Origin: Arthrobacter sp. 135MFCol5.1
Lineage (GTDB): Bacteria; Actinomycetota; Actinomycetes; Actinomycetales; Micrococcaceae
Reading direction: 5' to 3'
DNA length: 64,000 nt
Assembly (NCBI RefSeq): GCF_000374865.1
Contig: NZ_KB895457.1
Coordinates: 1-64,000, forward strand
A model generated the notes under the pieces. The model was not told the DNA's origin. It was given only the letters and a program-made list of their open reading frames with translations, and ran no database searches. The first letter of the stretch is position 1. Each line of letters opens with the position of its first letter. The position numbers were made by a program, and so were the translations under genes. This document shows, one piece after another, positions 27,774 to 36,734 of the stretch.

Positions 27774-27792
27774 ATATGAATGGCGTTCATTT
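27774..27792 (-). promoter_or_regulatory. Operator-like dyad 1 of the APC permease
   Basis: ATATGAA-N5-TTCATTT, a 19-bp imperfect inverted repeat 39 bp upstream of the permease start. On the minus strand it overlaps a TATAGT -10 hexamer (27771-27776), so a bound regulator would repress the permease. The spacing and half-sites match dyad 2. Confidence 0.5.
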
Positions 27793-27827
27793 AGTATGAG
27801 GGTGCCGGCCCTGTGATGCAAGACGCA

Positions 27828-27846
27828 ATATGAACCACATTCGTAT
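27828..27846 (-). promoter_or_regulatory. Operator-like dyad 2 of the APC permease
   Basis: ATATGAA-N5-TTCGTAT: same left half and 5-bp centre as dyad 1, with dyad starts 54 bp apart. The shape suits a GntR- or TetR-family dimer; the regulator is unidentified. It could also affect the divergent dps gene. Confidence 0.5.
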
Positions 27847-27956
27847 ATGACTGATTTCCTCAATTAGTAAGCTCACTGAGAAATTTCCGGATTGCCGGCC
27901 GCGGGGCAGCCCACGGCTGGTAGCGTCAGCCATATTGGACCACTTGAGGAGGATGC

Positions 27957-28436
27957 ATGAAAGCTTCACCGACACTGACCAACAACCTGCAGGCAGTCCT
28001 GGCCGACCTGATCGAACTCCACATCCAGGGCAAGCAGGCGCACTGGAACATCGTGGGCACCAACTTCCGCGACCTGCACCTCCAGCTCGATGAGATTGTT
28101 GACGCTGCCCGCCAGTTCGCCGACGATACTGCCGAGCGGATGCGCGCCCTGCACGCCCTCCCGGACGGCCGCAGCTCCACCGTTGCCGAAACCACCAGCC
28201 TGGCCCAGTTCCCTGACGGGCTGATCAGCACTGCGGACGCCATTGAGCGGATCGTTGCCGCCATGGAAGCCGCTGTGGGCACCATGCGCAAGGTCCACGA
28301 CGAGGTGGATGAGGAAGATCCCACCTCCGCGGACCTTTTGCACGAGTTCATCGCCCGGCTCGAGCAGTTTGCCTGGATGGTGCAGGCTGAAAACATGAAG
28401 CCAACCGCCAAGGTGACCACTGCCGACTCCAAGTAG
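27957..28436 (+). CDS. dps: Dps-family ferritin-like DNA-protection protein
   Basis: 159-residue ferritin-like protein that forms 12-subunit shells, oxidises Fe(II) with peroxide and may bind DNA. The inter-subunit ferroxidase ligands are visible: H29 in AHWNIVG, H41 and the acidic cluster in RDLHLQLDEIVDAAR. The C-terminus has little positive charge (PTAKVTTADSK), so DNA binding may be weak. AGGAGG lies 3-4 nt before the ATG. Monocistronic, followed by a strong hairpin. Confidence 0.93.
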   Translation: MKASPTLTNNLQAVLADLIELHIQGKQAHWNIVGTNFRDLHLQLDEIVDAARQFADDTAERMRALHALPDGRSSTVAETTSLAQFPDGLISTADAIERIVAAMEAAVGTMRKVHDEVDEEDPTSADLLHEFIARLEQFAWMVQAENMKPTAKVTTADSK

Positions 28437-28454
28437 GCCGAGCGTCCCGCACGA

Positions 28455-28493
28455 GGGCGCCCGGTACCGGAACTCATCCGGCACCGGGCGCCC
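28455..28493. terminator. Bidirectional terminator (dps / MFS exporter)
   Basis: A 16-bp stem with one mismatch (28455-28470 with 28478-28493, loop aactcat), then TTTG. It separates convergent dps and the MFS exporter. Confidence 0.8.
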
Positions 28494-28511
28494 TTTGCGG
28501 TCCCCGTGCGG

Positions 28512-30071
28512 TCAGGTGGCCTTGGGTACCTTCCGCAGCACGACGGCGGCGAGGACTGCCGCCGTCGCCATCAGTACCAGCCCAATTGCCGCCGTGATGT
28601 GCACGCCGGAATCGAACGCCGCCGCCGCAGCGTCCCGGACCGCGTCCGCCAGCGGACCGGGCAGGACGGCGGCCGCTTCCATGGCGCCGGCCAGCGTTTC
28701 CCCCGCGTTGTGCAGCGAGGCGCCCGGGAGCATGCCATCCAATCCGGCCGGGAGGCGCAGGTTGTGCTGGTAGGAGGCCGTCAGGATGGAGCCAAGGACG
28801 GCCGTCCCCAGCAGTGAGCCCACCTCGTAGCCGGTTTCGGAGATCGCCGCGGCGGCCCCTGACTTTTCCGGCGGCGCGGAGCCGAGGATGAGGTCATTCG
28901 AAATGGTCTCCGCCGTCCCCACGCCCAGCGCCAGGACCAGGAGCGCTGCCAGCAGCAGCGCGGGTCCGCCGTCGTGGTTTCCAAACGCCACCAGGGTGTA
29001 TCCCGTGGCGCTGAACGCCAGCCCCGCCGCCACCACGTACCCAGGGCGGACCTTGCGAACCAGCGGCACCACCACCAAGCCGGCCGCCACCGTGGCTGCC
29101 AGCGCCGGAATCATCGCCACACCCGCCGCTGACGGGCTCAGGCCCTCAAGGAGCTGGAGGTGCTGGGCAAGGAACAGGATGAAGCCGTTGAAGGAAAACA
29201 GGGCCAGGATGTTGGCGCTGATGGCCATGCTGAACACCCGGTTCCGGAACAGCGACATATCCAGCAGGGGGTGTTCCAGGCGGTGCTGGCGCCGCACGAA
29301 CACCACGCCCATCGCCAGGCCGAACGCCATGCTGCCAAGGCCCGCCAGGCCCGGACCTTCGGTGGCAACATCCTTGATGCCGTAGACCATGGGGACCATC
29401 ACCAGCATGGACAACAGGATGCTCGGGACGTCCACTCTTCCCGGCGACGGGTCCTTGGATTCCGGGATCAAAGTTCGGCCCAGTGCCAGCAGGGGAACCA
29501 TCAGGGGCACCGCCACCAGGAACACGGCGCCCCACCAGAAATGCTCCACCAGCCAGCCGCCGAAGATCGGCCCCAAGGCTGCGCCGCCGGAGAATCCGGC
29601 AGCCCAGATGGCGACGGCCATCCGCCGGCGGTTGGGCTCCGGGAAGATGTTGCGGATCAGCGACAAGGTGGAGGGCATCAGCATCGCCCCGAAGAACCCC
29701 AGTGCGGCCCGTCCGGCGATCAGCCACTCCGCGGAGGGCGCAAAAGCCGTTGCGGCGGACAATCCGGCAAAGCCCGTGCTGCCGATAATGAGCAGCCGGC
29801 GCCGCCCAATCCTGTCGCCAAGGCTTCCCATCGATACCAGGAGACCGGCCAATACCAGTGGATAAGCGTCAATAATCCACAACACGTGCACGCCGGAGGG
29901 TTCCAGGGCGCGGGTGATGGCGGGCAGGGCGAATGTCAGGGCGGTATTGTCCACGGCGACGAGCAGTACCGGGAACATCAGCAGCCCCAGTGCGAGCCAG
30001 TCGCGCCGCGGGGACCGCCCGGCCGCTCCGCCGCTGCGTGCAGGCGCCGAGGTCGAAGGGGAAGTCGTCAT
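28512..30071 (-). CDS. MFS drug exporter, DHA2 (QacA/SmvA-like)
   Basis: 519-residue membrane protein with about 14 hydrophobic segments. Typical features are FPVLLVAVDNTALTFALPAI (TM1), WIIDAYPLVLAGLLVSMG, motif A GSLGDRIGRRRLLIIG and the antiporter motif C-like GGAALGPIFGGWLVEHFWW. These place it among proton-coupled exporters of cationic biocides or drugs (QacA, SmvA, LfrA). It is divergent from a TetR regulator across 74 bp that hold a palindromic operator, the classic layout of LfrA/LfrR-type pairs. The -10 lies only 6 nt before the ATG, so the mRNA is probably leaderless. Confidence 0.92.
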   Translation of the reverse strand: MTTSPSTSAPARSGGAAGRSPRRDWLALGLLMFPVLLVAVDNTALTFALPAITRALEPSGVHVLWIIDAYPLVLAGLLVSMGSLGDRIGRRRLLIIGSTGFAGLSAATAFAPSAEWLIAGRAALGFFGAMLMPSTLSLIRNIFPEPNRRRMAVAIWAAGFSGGAALGPIFGGWLVEHFWWGAVFLVAVPLMVPLLALGRTLIPESKDPSPGRVDVPSILLSMLVMVPMVYGIKDVATEGPGLAGLGSMAFGLAMGVVFVRRQHRLEHPLLDMSLFRNRVFSMAISANILALFSFNGFILFLAQHLQLLEGLSPSAAGVAMIPALAATVAAGLVVVPLVRKVRPGYVVAAGLAFSATGYTLVAFGNHDGGPALLLAALLVLALGVGTAETISNDLILGSAPPEKSGAAAAISETGYEVGSLLGTAVLGSILTASYQHNLRLPAGLDGMLPGASLHNAGETLAGAMEAAAVLPGPLADAVRDAAAAAFDSGVHITAAIGLVLMATAAVLAAVVLRKVPKAT

Positions 30072-30077
30072 AAAATA

Positions 30078-30097
30078 ACTATACCGTCCAGACGGTA
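30078..30097 (-). promoter_or_regulatory. TetR operator and -10 of the MFS exporter
   Basis: TACCGTC-CA-GACGGTA (30082-30097) is a perfect 7+7-bp palindrome. On the minus strand it merges with TATAGT (30078-30083), the probable -10 of the exporter gene, whose ATG begins 7 nt further on. Binding of the divergent TetR protein here would block exporter transcription. Confidence 0.7.
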
Positions 30098-30145
30098 CAG
30101 TTTAAAACCTTGCCGTTTCCCTTTTCGACGCCGGCGGAAGGCATG

Positions 30146-30691
30146 ATGGGAAGCATGCCCCGAAAGCCTTTAGCCCGTGATGCGGTCCTTGACGCCTTCG
30201 AAACCCTCTTGATCGACGTGGGGGAGCGGGCGGCCACGCTCGACGCGGTGGCCAAAAAGGCAGGCGTGTCCAAGGGGGGACTGCTGTACCACTTCCCCAA
30301 CAAGGAAGCGCTCATCGAAGTGCTGCTGGACCGCCTGGACGGGCTGGCCAAAGAGGACGCCGACGCCATGGCCGCGGCCGCCGAGGGGGCGGCGGCCTAC
30401 TTCATCCGCTCCTCCGTCTGGGCGGACACTCCGCTGGACCGGGCCATCGTTGCCGCCACCAGGCTGGCGGAAGTGGCGCACCAGGAAACGCGGCGCCGTT
30501 TCGCGGCCATCCAGCAGCGGTGGCTGGACGAGATCGCGGCCGACGTGGGGCCGGGGCTGGCCAAAGCGGTCTTGTATATGGGGGACGGGCTGTATTTCAA
30601 CGCCATGTTGTCCGTGGGCCCGGCGCCGCAAGGGGGAGCGGCGGCTGACGTGGAGGAACTCCTGGCGGCCCTTGAGCGGCTTCGCAGGTAG
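30146..30691 (+). CDS. TetR-family repressor of the MFS exporter
   Basis: 181-residue TetR/AcrR regulator. The N-terminal HTH (ARDAVLDAFETLLIDVG, TLDAVAKKAGVSKGGLLYHF and PNKEALIEVLLDRL) is followed by a helical ligand-binding domain of the TetR_C type. It most likely represses the divergent DHA2 exporter through the palindrome at 30082-30097, and itself. Start: ATG 30146 (GGAAGG 4 nt upstream); in-frame ATGs at 30143 and 30155 are also possible. The inducer is unknown, probably an exporter substrate. Confidence 0.88.
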   Translation: MGSMPRKPLARDAVLDAFETLLIDVGERAATLDAVAKKAGVSKGGLLYHFPNKEALIEVLLDRLDGLAKEDADAMAAAAEGAAAYFIRSSVWADTPLDRAIVAATRLAEVAHQETRRRFAAIQQRWLDEIAADVGPGLAKAVLYMGDGLYFNAMLSVGPAPQGGAAADVEELLAALERLRR

Positions 30692-30737
30692 CCTCCGCCA
30701 TTTGCCGGGAAGGGTTGCGGCATAGGACAATGGAATG

Positions 30738-30766
30738 TTGTGAGGGCTGTCACCGGCCCGCATGAT
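30738..30766 (+). promoter_or_regulatory. Candidate gcv promoter with CRP-like site
   Basis: TTGTGA, 17-nt spacer, CATGAT (4/6 and 4/6 to consensus) would start transcription near 30773, ahead of the glycine riboswitch. TGTGA-N6-TCACC (30739-30754) inside it matches the CRP/GlxR consensus at 9 of 10 positions. Confidence 0.35.
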
Positions 30767-30807
30767 CCAGCACATGGCTGGTTTACAAGTGAATAGCCTT
30801 TGATCTG

Positions 30808-31036
30808 CGGCGGGAGAGTTCTGCCGGTGTACAGGCAGGCGCCGTAGGAGCAAATCCTCCCCAGGAATCTCGCAGGCCCCCGTACCGCCGCGGCGAGGCG
30901 CCTCTGGAAAGCAGCAGGCGGTTCCCATGACCCCCAATCGGGGATTCGGAGCCGGTGTGCTCACCGACGGTGCAAGCGGGTCCTGCCAGGCAGGCACCGC
31001 GGAAACTCTCAGGTCCAATACAGAGCGGGGAGGAAC
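30808..31036 (+). promoter_or_regulatory. Tandem glycine riboswitch
   Basis: Two glycine aptamers in series ahead of gcvP. Aptamer 1 (about 30808-30916) shows GCGGGAGAG, GCCGTAGGAGCAAATCC, GGAATCTCGCAGG and CCTCTGGAAAGCAG. Aptamer 2 (about 30944-31036) shows CACCGACGGTGCAAGCG, CGCGGAAACTCTCAGG and ATACAGAGCGGGGAGG. These are the standard conserved blocks of the class. Glycine binding should turn on expression of the glycine cleavage genes downstream. The gcvP start (31087) lies about 50 nt beyond, so control may act on translation or by an unseen terminator. Confidence 0.93.
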
Positions 31037-31086
31037 CCGAATCGCTGTGGCGTACCCTGCGCCGCCTGAGTAAATGGAGTTCCTTC

Positions 31087-33966
31087 GTGCCGGTTAGCCC
31101 AGCCTCCACCACTTTCGTCGACCGCCATATCGGTGCGCGCCGCCAGGCCGACGTCGATACCATGCTCAAAGCCGTTGGCTACGACACTGTCGACTCACTG
31201 GTTGACACCGCCGTCCCCAAGGTCATCCGTCAGGAATCTGCCCTTCGCCTCCAGGACGCCCTCAGCGAGGTGGAGGTCCTGGCCGAGCTGCGCAAGCTTG
31301 CCGCGAAGAACAAGACGGCAGTCCAGATGATCGGCCAGGGCTACTACGACACCGTGACGCCGCCGGTGATCCGCCGCAACATCCTGGAATCCCCGGCCTG
31401 GTACACCGCCTACACCCCGTACCAGCCGGAAATCTCGCAGGGCCGGCTCGAGGCACTGCTGAACTTCCAGACCATGGTGCAGGACCTGGTGGGACTGCCC
31501 ATCGCCAACGCCTCGCTGCTGGATGAAGCCACCGCCGTGGCCGAGGCCGTGCTCCTGATGCGCCGCGCCAACAAGTCCGCGGCAGCGAAGGAGGGCAAGA
31601 CGGTCCTGGACATCGACGTTCTTCCGCAGACCATCGCTATTGTCAGGGGCCGGGCGGAGGCGCTCGGCTTCGAGGTGGAGGTCGCGGACCTGTCCAAGGG
31701 CCTGCCGGAGGGTGCCATCAACGGCGTCGTGCTGCAGCAGCCCGGGGCCTCCGGCCGGGTGTGGGACCAGTCTGATGTGATCGCCGCTGCCAAGGACCGG
31801 GGCGCGCTGGTCACCGTGGCTGCGGACCTGCTGGCCCTGACACTGATCACCCCTCCGGGCGAGCAGGGCGCGGACATTGCCGTTGGCTCGGCCCAGCGTT
31901 TTGGTGTGCCGTTGTTCTTTGGGGGGCCGCACGCCGCCTACATGGCGGTCCGCAAGGGCCTGGAACGTTCCCTGCCCGGCCGCCTGGTTGGGGTGTCCAA
32001 GGACGATGCCGGCGTTCCCGCTTACCGCCTGGCTTTGCAAACCCGCGAGCAGCACATCCGACGCGAGAAGGCCACGTCCAATATCTGCACGGCCCAGGCG
32101 CTGCTGGCCATCGTTGCGTCCATGTACGCGGTGTACCACGGCCCGGACGGGCTGAAGGCGATCGCGGAAACGGCGCATGGCCACGCCCGTACCCTCGCCG
32201 CGGCGCTCAAGGCCGCCGGCCTGGATGTCCTGCACACTTCCTTCTTCGACACCCTGACGGTCCGTGTTGCCGGCCGTGCGTCAGCAGTGATTTCCGACGC
32301 CGAGGCTCGCGGCATCAACCTGCGGCCCATCGACGCCGACACCGTAGGCATCTCCCTCGACGAAACCACGACGCCGGCCATCGTCGCGCAGGTCGCCGAC
32401 GTCTTCGGCGCCCCGGTTGCCGAGGGACACAGCGAGGCCCAGGGCTTCGAACTGCACGACGCCGTCGAGCGTTCCTCCGACTACCTGCAGCATCCGGTGT
32501 TCAATACGCACCGGTCTGAAACCCAGCTGCTGCGTTACATTCGGAAGCTCTCGGACCGTGACCTGGCGCTGGACCGGACGATGATTCCGTTGGGTTCGTG
32601 CACGATGAAGTTGAACGCGACGGCTGAGATGGAGGCCATTTCGTGGCCGGAGTTCGCCTCGATCCACCCGTTCGCCCCGGACTCCCAGACCGAGGGCTGG
32701 CGCGAACTCATCACCGGCCTGGAGGCGGACCTGGCCGAGATCACCGGGTATGACCAGGTCTCCATCCAGCCCAACGCCGGCTCCCAGGGCGAACTCGCCG
32801 GCCTGCTCGCGATCCGCGGCTACCACCACTCCCGCGGCGAGCAGCAGCGCACCGTCTGCCTGATCCCAGCCTCGGCGCACGGCACCAACGCCGCCTCCGC
32901 CGTCCTCGCCGGCATGAAGGTCGTCGTCGTGGCCACCGCCCCGGACGGCACGATCGACCACGAGGACCTGACGGCCAAGATCGAGGCGAACAAGGATGTC
33001 CTGTCGGCCATCATGATCACCTACCCCTCCACCCACGGCGTCTACGACGGGGATGTCCGCGAAGTCTGCGACGCTGTCCACGACGCCGGCGGCCAGGTCT
33101 ACATCGACGGGGCCAACCTGAACGCCCTGGTGGGCCTGGCCCAGCCGGGCCGGTTCGGCGGGGACGTCTCGCACCTGAACCTGCATAAGACCTTCTGCAT
33201 CCCGCACGGCGGCGGGGGACCCGGCGTCGGGCCCGTTGCCGCGAAAGCCCACCTGGCACCGTTCATGCCCGGCGACGCGAACAAGGCCGCCCACGAACAC
33301 GGCCACGGAGTCGCGATCTCCGCGTCCAGGTTCGGTTCGGCCGGGGTGCTGCCGATTTCGTGGGCGTACGTGAAGCTGATGGGCGGGCAGGGCCTGACCG
33401 AGGCCACCAAGTCCGCGCTGCTGGCCGCGAACTATGTCGCGTCCCGCCTGAACGAGTACTTCCCGGTCCTGTACACCGGTGAGGGCGGGCTGGTGGCGCA
33501 CGAGTGCATCCTGGACCTGCGCGAACTTACCGCACGGACCGGGGTCACGGCCGAGGACGTGGCCAAACGGCTGATCGACTTCGGGTTCCACGCCCCCACC
33601 CTGTCCTTCCCCGTCGCGGGCACCCTCATGGTGGAACCCACCGAGTCCGAGGACCTCGCCGAGATCGACCGCTTCATCGAGGCCATGATCACCATCCGCA
33701 AGGAAATTGACCAGGTGGCCAACGGCGACTTCGCCGTCACCGACTCACCCCTGCGCCACGCACCCCACACGGCCGCCGCCGTCGTCAGCTCTGACTGGGA
33801 CCGCGCCTACCCGCGGGAGCAGGCAGCGTTCCCGGCCCGCCACAAGCAGGACAAGTACTTCCCGCCCGTCGGCCGGATCGACGGCGCCGCCGGCGACCGC
33901 AACCTCATCTGCTCCTGCCCGCCCCTCGAAGCGTTCGAGGACAGCACAGCCGAGTTCGAGAACTAG
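31087..33966 (+). CDS. gcvP: Glycine dehydrogenase (decarboxylating), P protein
   Basis: 959-residue PLP enzyme that decarboxylates glycine and passes the aminomethyl group to the H-protein lipoamide. The N-terminal half begins [18 protein letters not shown]; the C-terminal half carries the PLP lysine in [15 protein letters not shown] (K701) and the [11 protein letters not shown] motif. GTG at 31087 is chosen: GGAG lies 7 nt upstream and homology starts 10 residues in. The frame stays open upstream to 30955, but that part is riboswitch. It is followed by gcvT and sdaA; gcvH is not in the window. Confidence 0.95.
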   Translation: MPVSPASTTFVDRHIGARRQADVDTMLKAVGYDTVDSLVDTAVPKVIRQESALRLQDALSEVEVLAELRKLAAKNKTAVQMIGQGYYDTVTPPVIRRNILESPAWYTAYTPYQPEISQGRLEALLNFQTMVQDLVGLPIANASLLDEATAVAEAVLLMRRANKSAAAKEGKTVLDIDVLPQTIAIVRGRAEALGFEVEVADLSKGLPEGAINGVVLQQPGASGRVWDQSDVIAAAKDRGALVTVAADLLALTLITPPGEQGADIAVGSAQRFGVPLFFGGPHAAYMAVRKGLERSLPGRLVGVSKDDAGVPAYRLALQTREQHIRREKATSNICTAQALLAIVASMYAVYHGPDGLKAIAETAHGHARTLAAALKAAGLDVLHTSFFDTLTVRVAGRASAVISDAEARGINLRPIDADTVGISLDETTTPAIVAQVADVFGAPVAEGHSEAQGFELHDAVERSSDYLQHPVFNTHRSETQLLRYIRKLSDRDLALDRTMIPLGSCTMKLNATAEMEAISWPEFASIHPFAPDSQTEGWRELITGLEADLAEITGYDQVSIQPNAGSQGELAGLLAIRGYHHSRGEQQRTVCLIPASAHGTNAASAVLAGMKVVVVATAPDGTIDHEDLTAKIEANKDVLSAIMITYPSTHGVYDGDVREVCDAVHDAGGQVYIDGANLNALVGLAQPGRFGGDVSHLNLHKTFCIPHGGGGPGVGPVAAKAHLAPFMPGDANKAAHEHGHGVAISASRFGSAGVLPISWAYVKLMGGQGLTEATKSALLAANYVASRLNEYFPVLYTGEGGLVAHECILDLRELTARTGVTAEDVAKRLIDFGFHAPTLSFPVAGTLMVEPTESEDLAEIDRFIEAMITIRKEIDQVANGDFAVTDSPLRHAPHTAAAVVSSDWDRAYPREQAAFPARHKQDKYFPPVGRIDGAAGDRNLICSCPPLEAFEDSTAEFEN

Positions 33967-33976
33967 ACCGCTCCGG

Positions 33977-34017
33977 TGGTTGAGCCGGCCGGCACCCGGT
34001 TTCGACCAGCTCAACCA
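33977..34017. repeat. Intergenic palindromic repeat (gcvP-gcvT)
   Basis: TGGTTGAGC (33977-33985) pairs with GCTCAACCA (34009-34017). The right half reads GGTTTCGACCAGCTCAACCA, a near match to the GGTTTCGACAAGCTCAACCA family of short intergenic repeats known from Arthrobacter-like genomes. A related half-element lies on the other side of gcvT. It may form an mRNA-stabilising hairpin. Confidence 0.55.
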
Positions 34018-34037
34018 TCGCTCCCAAAGGACTTTCA

Positions 34038-35186
34038 ATGACTGAGAAGTACACCGCGCTCTACGACGAGCACAAAAAGCTCGGCGCCTCCTTTACGGAC
34101 TTTGGCGGCTGGCAGATGCCGCTGAAGTACAGCTCCGAACTGGCCGAACACCACGCCGTCCGCAAGGCCGCCGGGCTGTTCGACCTCTCCCACATGGGAG
34201 AAGTCTGGGTCACCGGCCCCGAGGCCGCCGCGTTCCTGGACTACGCCCTGGTGGGCAAGATCTCCGCCATGGCCGTGGGCAAGGCAAAGTACTCGCTGAT
34301 CTGCAACGAAGACGGCGGCATCATCGACGACCTCATTACCTACCGCCGGCCGGCAGCGCCGGACGGCACCGACGTCTTCCTGGTGGTCCCCAACGCAGGA
34401 AACGCAGACACCGTCGCGGCAGCATTGCAGGAACGTGCCGCCCGGTTCGACGTGAAGGTGGAGGACGCCTCAGCCCGCACGTCACTGATCGCCGTCCAAG
34501 GCCCGGCAGCAGAATCGATCCTGCTGCGGCTGGTTCCGGCAGCCCGGCATTCCCTGGTGACAGGGCTGAAGTACTACGCCGCCGTCGAGGTCCCCTTCCT
34601 GGTGGGCGGTGCGGGCCTGCACCTGCTGCTGGCCCGGACCGGGTACACCGGCGAGGACGGCTTCGAGATCTTCGTGGACAACGGGGACGCCCCGGGCCTC
34701 TGGCAGGCGCTGATCGCCATTGCCGACGAGGGCCAGCTCACCCCCGCAGGGCTCGCTTCCCGCGACTCCCTCCGCCTCGAAGCGGGAATGCCGCTCTACG
34801 GCAACGAACTCTCGCTGGACGGCGACCCGTTCGCCGCCGGCCTGGGCGCCGTCGTCGCGCTGTCCAAGGAAGGCGACTTTGTCGGGAAGGCCGCGCTGGC
34901 AGCCAAGAAGGAAGCCGGTGCAGGCAGCACCTCCGGCCGCCGCCTCGTTGGGCTCAAGGGCCAGGGACGCCGGGCCGGCCGCGCGCACTACCCGGTCCTG
35001 AAAGACGGCGCCACCGTCGGTGAAGTCACCTCAGGCCAGCCTTCGCCCACTCTGGGCTACCCCATCGCCATGGCCTACGTCGACGTGGAGCATTCGGCGC
35101 CGGGAACTTCCCTCGAAGTCGACCTTCGAGGTAAGGCCGAACCCTTCGAAGTCGTCGGCCTCCCGTTCTACAAGCGCCAAAAATAG
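34038..35186 (+). CDS. gcvT: Aminomethyltransferase, T protein
   Basis: 382-residue tetrahydrofolate-dependent enzyme that releases ammonia from the aminomethyl H protein and yields 5,10-methylene-THF. Family segments: GASFTDFGGWQMPLKY near the N-terminus, GLFDLSHMGEVWVTGP, YSLICNEDGGIIDDL, ARTGYTGEDGFEIF and LRLEAGMPLYGNEL. AAAGGA lies 6 nt before the ATG. It is separated from gcvP by 71 bp holding a repeat, and from sdaA by 71 bp holding another, but all three genes run in one direction and should share the glycine-responsive transcript. Confidence 0.96.
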   Translation: MTEKYTALYDEHKKLGASFTDFGGWQMPLKYSSELAEHHAVRKAAGLFDLSHMGEVWVTGPEAAAFLDYALVGKISAMAVGKAKYSLICNEDGGIIDDLITYRRPAAPDGTDVFLVVPNAGNADTVAAALQERAARFDVKVEDASARTSLIAVQGPAAESILLRLVPAARHSLVTGLKYYAAVEVPFLVGGAGLHLLLARTGYTGEDGFEIFVDNGDAPGLWQALIAIADEGQLTPAGLASRDSLRLEAGMPLYGNELSLDGDPFAAGLGAVVALSKEGDFVGKAALAAKKEAGAGSTSGRRLVGLKGQGRRAGRAHYPVLKDGATVGEVTSGQPSPTLGYPIAMAYVDVEHSAPGTSLEVDLRGKAEPFEVVGLPFYKRQK

Positions 35187-35201
35187 CGCCGGACAGCCGG
35201 T

Positions 35202-35220
35202 GGTTTCGCTTGTCGAAACC
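35202..35220. repeat. Intergenic palindromic repeat (gcvT-sdaA)
   Basis: GGTTTCG-CTTGT-CGAAACC, a 7-bp inverted repeat; its right part CTTGTCGAAACC is the reverse complement of GGTTTCGACAAG, the core of the repeat family seen at 33977-34017. Confidence 0.5.
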
Positions 35221-35257
35221 CCGCCCCCACCACCCGTTTTAGTTAGGAACCAATCGC

Positions 35258-36697
35258 ATGGCTGTTGGCGTTTTTGATCTGTTTTCGATCGGGATCGGGC
35301 CTTCGTCGTCTCATACTGTGGGGCCGATGCGGGCTGCTGCCGTTTTTGCGGAGGAACTCAAGGCCTCGGGTGTGCTGGCTCACGTGGCGTCGTTGCGGGT
35401 GGATTTGTATGGCTCGTTGGCGGCCACCGGTCATGGGCACGGGACGATGACCGCGATCCTGCTGGGCTTGGAGGGGTTTCATCCGGAGTTGATCCTCCCG
35501 GCGGAGGTGGAGGAGCGGCTGGCCGGCATTGCCGGGACCGGGACCTTGAACCTCGCCGGCGCCGTCCCGCTGCCCTATGGGGTGAAGGACATGGTGTTGC
35601 GGCCGTTAACCGTCCTGCCGCGGCACACGAACGGGATGACGTTCACCGTCACGGACGCTGCCGGTGCCGTGGTGCATACCGCGACGTTCTTCTCGGTCGG
35701 TGGCGGGTTCATCGTCCGGGAGGGTGAGGAAGACGCGGCCCGGCAGGAACTGGAGGAGTCCAAGAAGGAGCTTCCGCTGCCGTTCCGGACCGCCGCGGAA
35801 CTGCTGGAGCACTGCGCAGCGACCGGGCTGGGAATCGCTGATGTGATGCTGGTGAACGAAAAAGCCTCCCGCGGGGAGGATGAGATCCGGGCCGGGTTGC
35901 TGCACATCTGGTCCGTGATGGAAGCCTGCGTGGCGGCCTCGTTGAAGCGTGAGGGGGTGTTGCCGGGCGGCTTGAAGGTCCGCCGCCGCGCCCCTGACTG
36001 GTTTGAGCGGTTGAAGAAGGAATGCGCCGACGGGCAGGACACGGACCAGGACGCCGCGTGGGACGCGGGCCCGTTCGATCCCCGGTATTGGCAGGAGTGG
36101 GTTAACTTGGTGGCGTTGGCCGTGAACGAGGAAAACGCGTCCGGCGGCCGGGTGGTCACCGCCCCGACGAACGGGGCAGCCGGGATCATCCCTGCGGTGT
36201 TGTTCTACGCCCTGCACTTCGCTCCCGGCATGGACAAAGCCACCGGCGCTGACCGCGACGACGTCGTGGTCAAATTCCTGCTCGCCGCCGCCGCCGTGGG
36301 AGTGCTCTACAAGGAACAAGCCTCGATTTCCGGGGCCGAGGTCGGCTGCCAGGGCGAGGTGGGGTCCGCGTCCTCGATGGCCGCCGCTGGCCTGGCCGAG
36401 GTCATGGGCGGCACCCCGGCGCAGGTGGAGAACGCCGCTGAGATCGCAATGGAACATAACCTGGGCCTGACCTGCGACCCGATCGGCGGGCTGGTGCAGG
36501 TGCCCTGCATCGAACGGAACGCGATCGCTGCCGCGAAAGCGATCAACGCCGCGAAAATGGCGCTCTGGGGCGACGGGACCCACCGGGTCTCCCTGGACGA
36601 AGTCATCATCACCATGCGCGAAACCGGCAAGGACATGTCCCACAAATACAAGGAAACCGCCATGGGCGGCCTCGCCGTCAACGTCGTCGAATGCTGA
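35258..36697 (+). CDS. sdaA: L-serine ammonia-lyase, iron-sulfur type, single chain
   Basis: 479-residue serine dehydratase converting L-serine to pyruvate and ammonia. The beta-like N-terminal domain opens with [18 protein letters not shown] (10-27). The alpha-like catalytic domain contains the P-loop-like [15 protein letters not shown] and the cysteines expected to hold the 4Fe-4S cluster: [39 protein letters not shown]. Placed after gcvP and gcvT, it completes a route glycine to serine (via SHMT elsewhere) to pyruvate, and could relieve serine accumulation on glycine excess. Confidence 0.95.
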   Translation: MAVGVFDLFSIGIGPSSSHTVGPMRAAAVFAEELKASGVLAHVASLRVDLYGSLAATGHGHGTMTAILLGLEGFHPELILPAEVEERLAGIAGTGTLNLAGAVPLPYGVKDMVLRPLTVLPRHTNGMTFTVTDAAGAVVHTATFFSVGGGFIVREGEEDAARQELEESKKELPLPFRTAAELLEHCAATGLGIADVMLVNEKASRGEDEIRAGLLHIWSVMEACVAASLKREGVLPGGLKVRRRAPDWFERLKKECADGQDTDQDAAWDAGPFDPRYWQEWVNLVALAVNEENASGGRVVTAPTNGAAGIIPAVLFYALHFAPGMDKATGADRDDVVVKFLLAAAAVGVLYKEQASISGAEVGCQGEVGSASSMAAAGLAEVMGGTPAQVENAAEIAMEHNLGLTCDPIGGLVQVPCIERNAIAAAKAINAAKMALWGDGTHRVSLDEVIITMRETGKDMSHKYKETAMGGLAVNVVEC

Positions 36698-36734
36698 CCA
36701 CAGGCGCCTCTTCCCGGAACCCGGCGCCCACTCC

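Noticed and set aside
27766..27783. Possible CRP site near the APC permease (TGTGA...GTCAC)
   Set aside because: The half-sites are not separated by 6 bp, so it does not fit the CRP/GlxR consensus.
30955..31086. N-terminal extension of GcvP
   Set aside because: The open frame overlaps the second glycine aptamer; homology and the ribosome site support GTG 31087.
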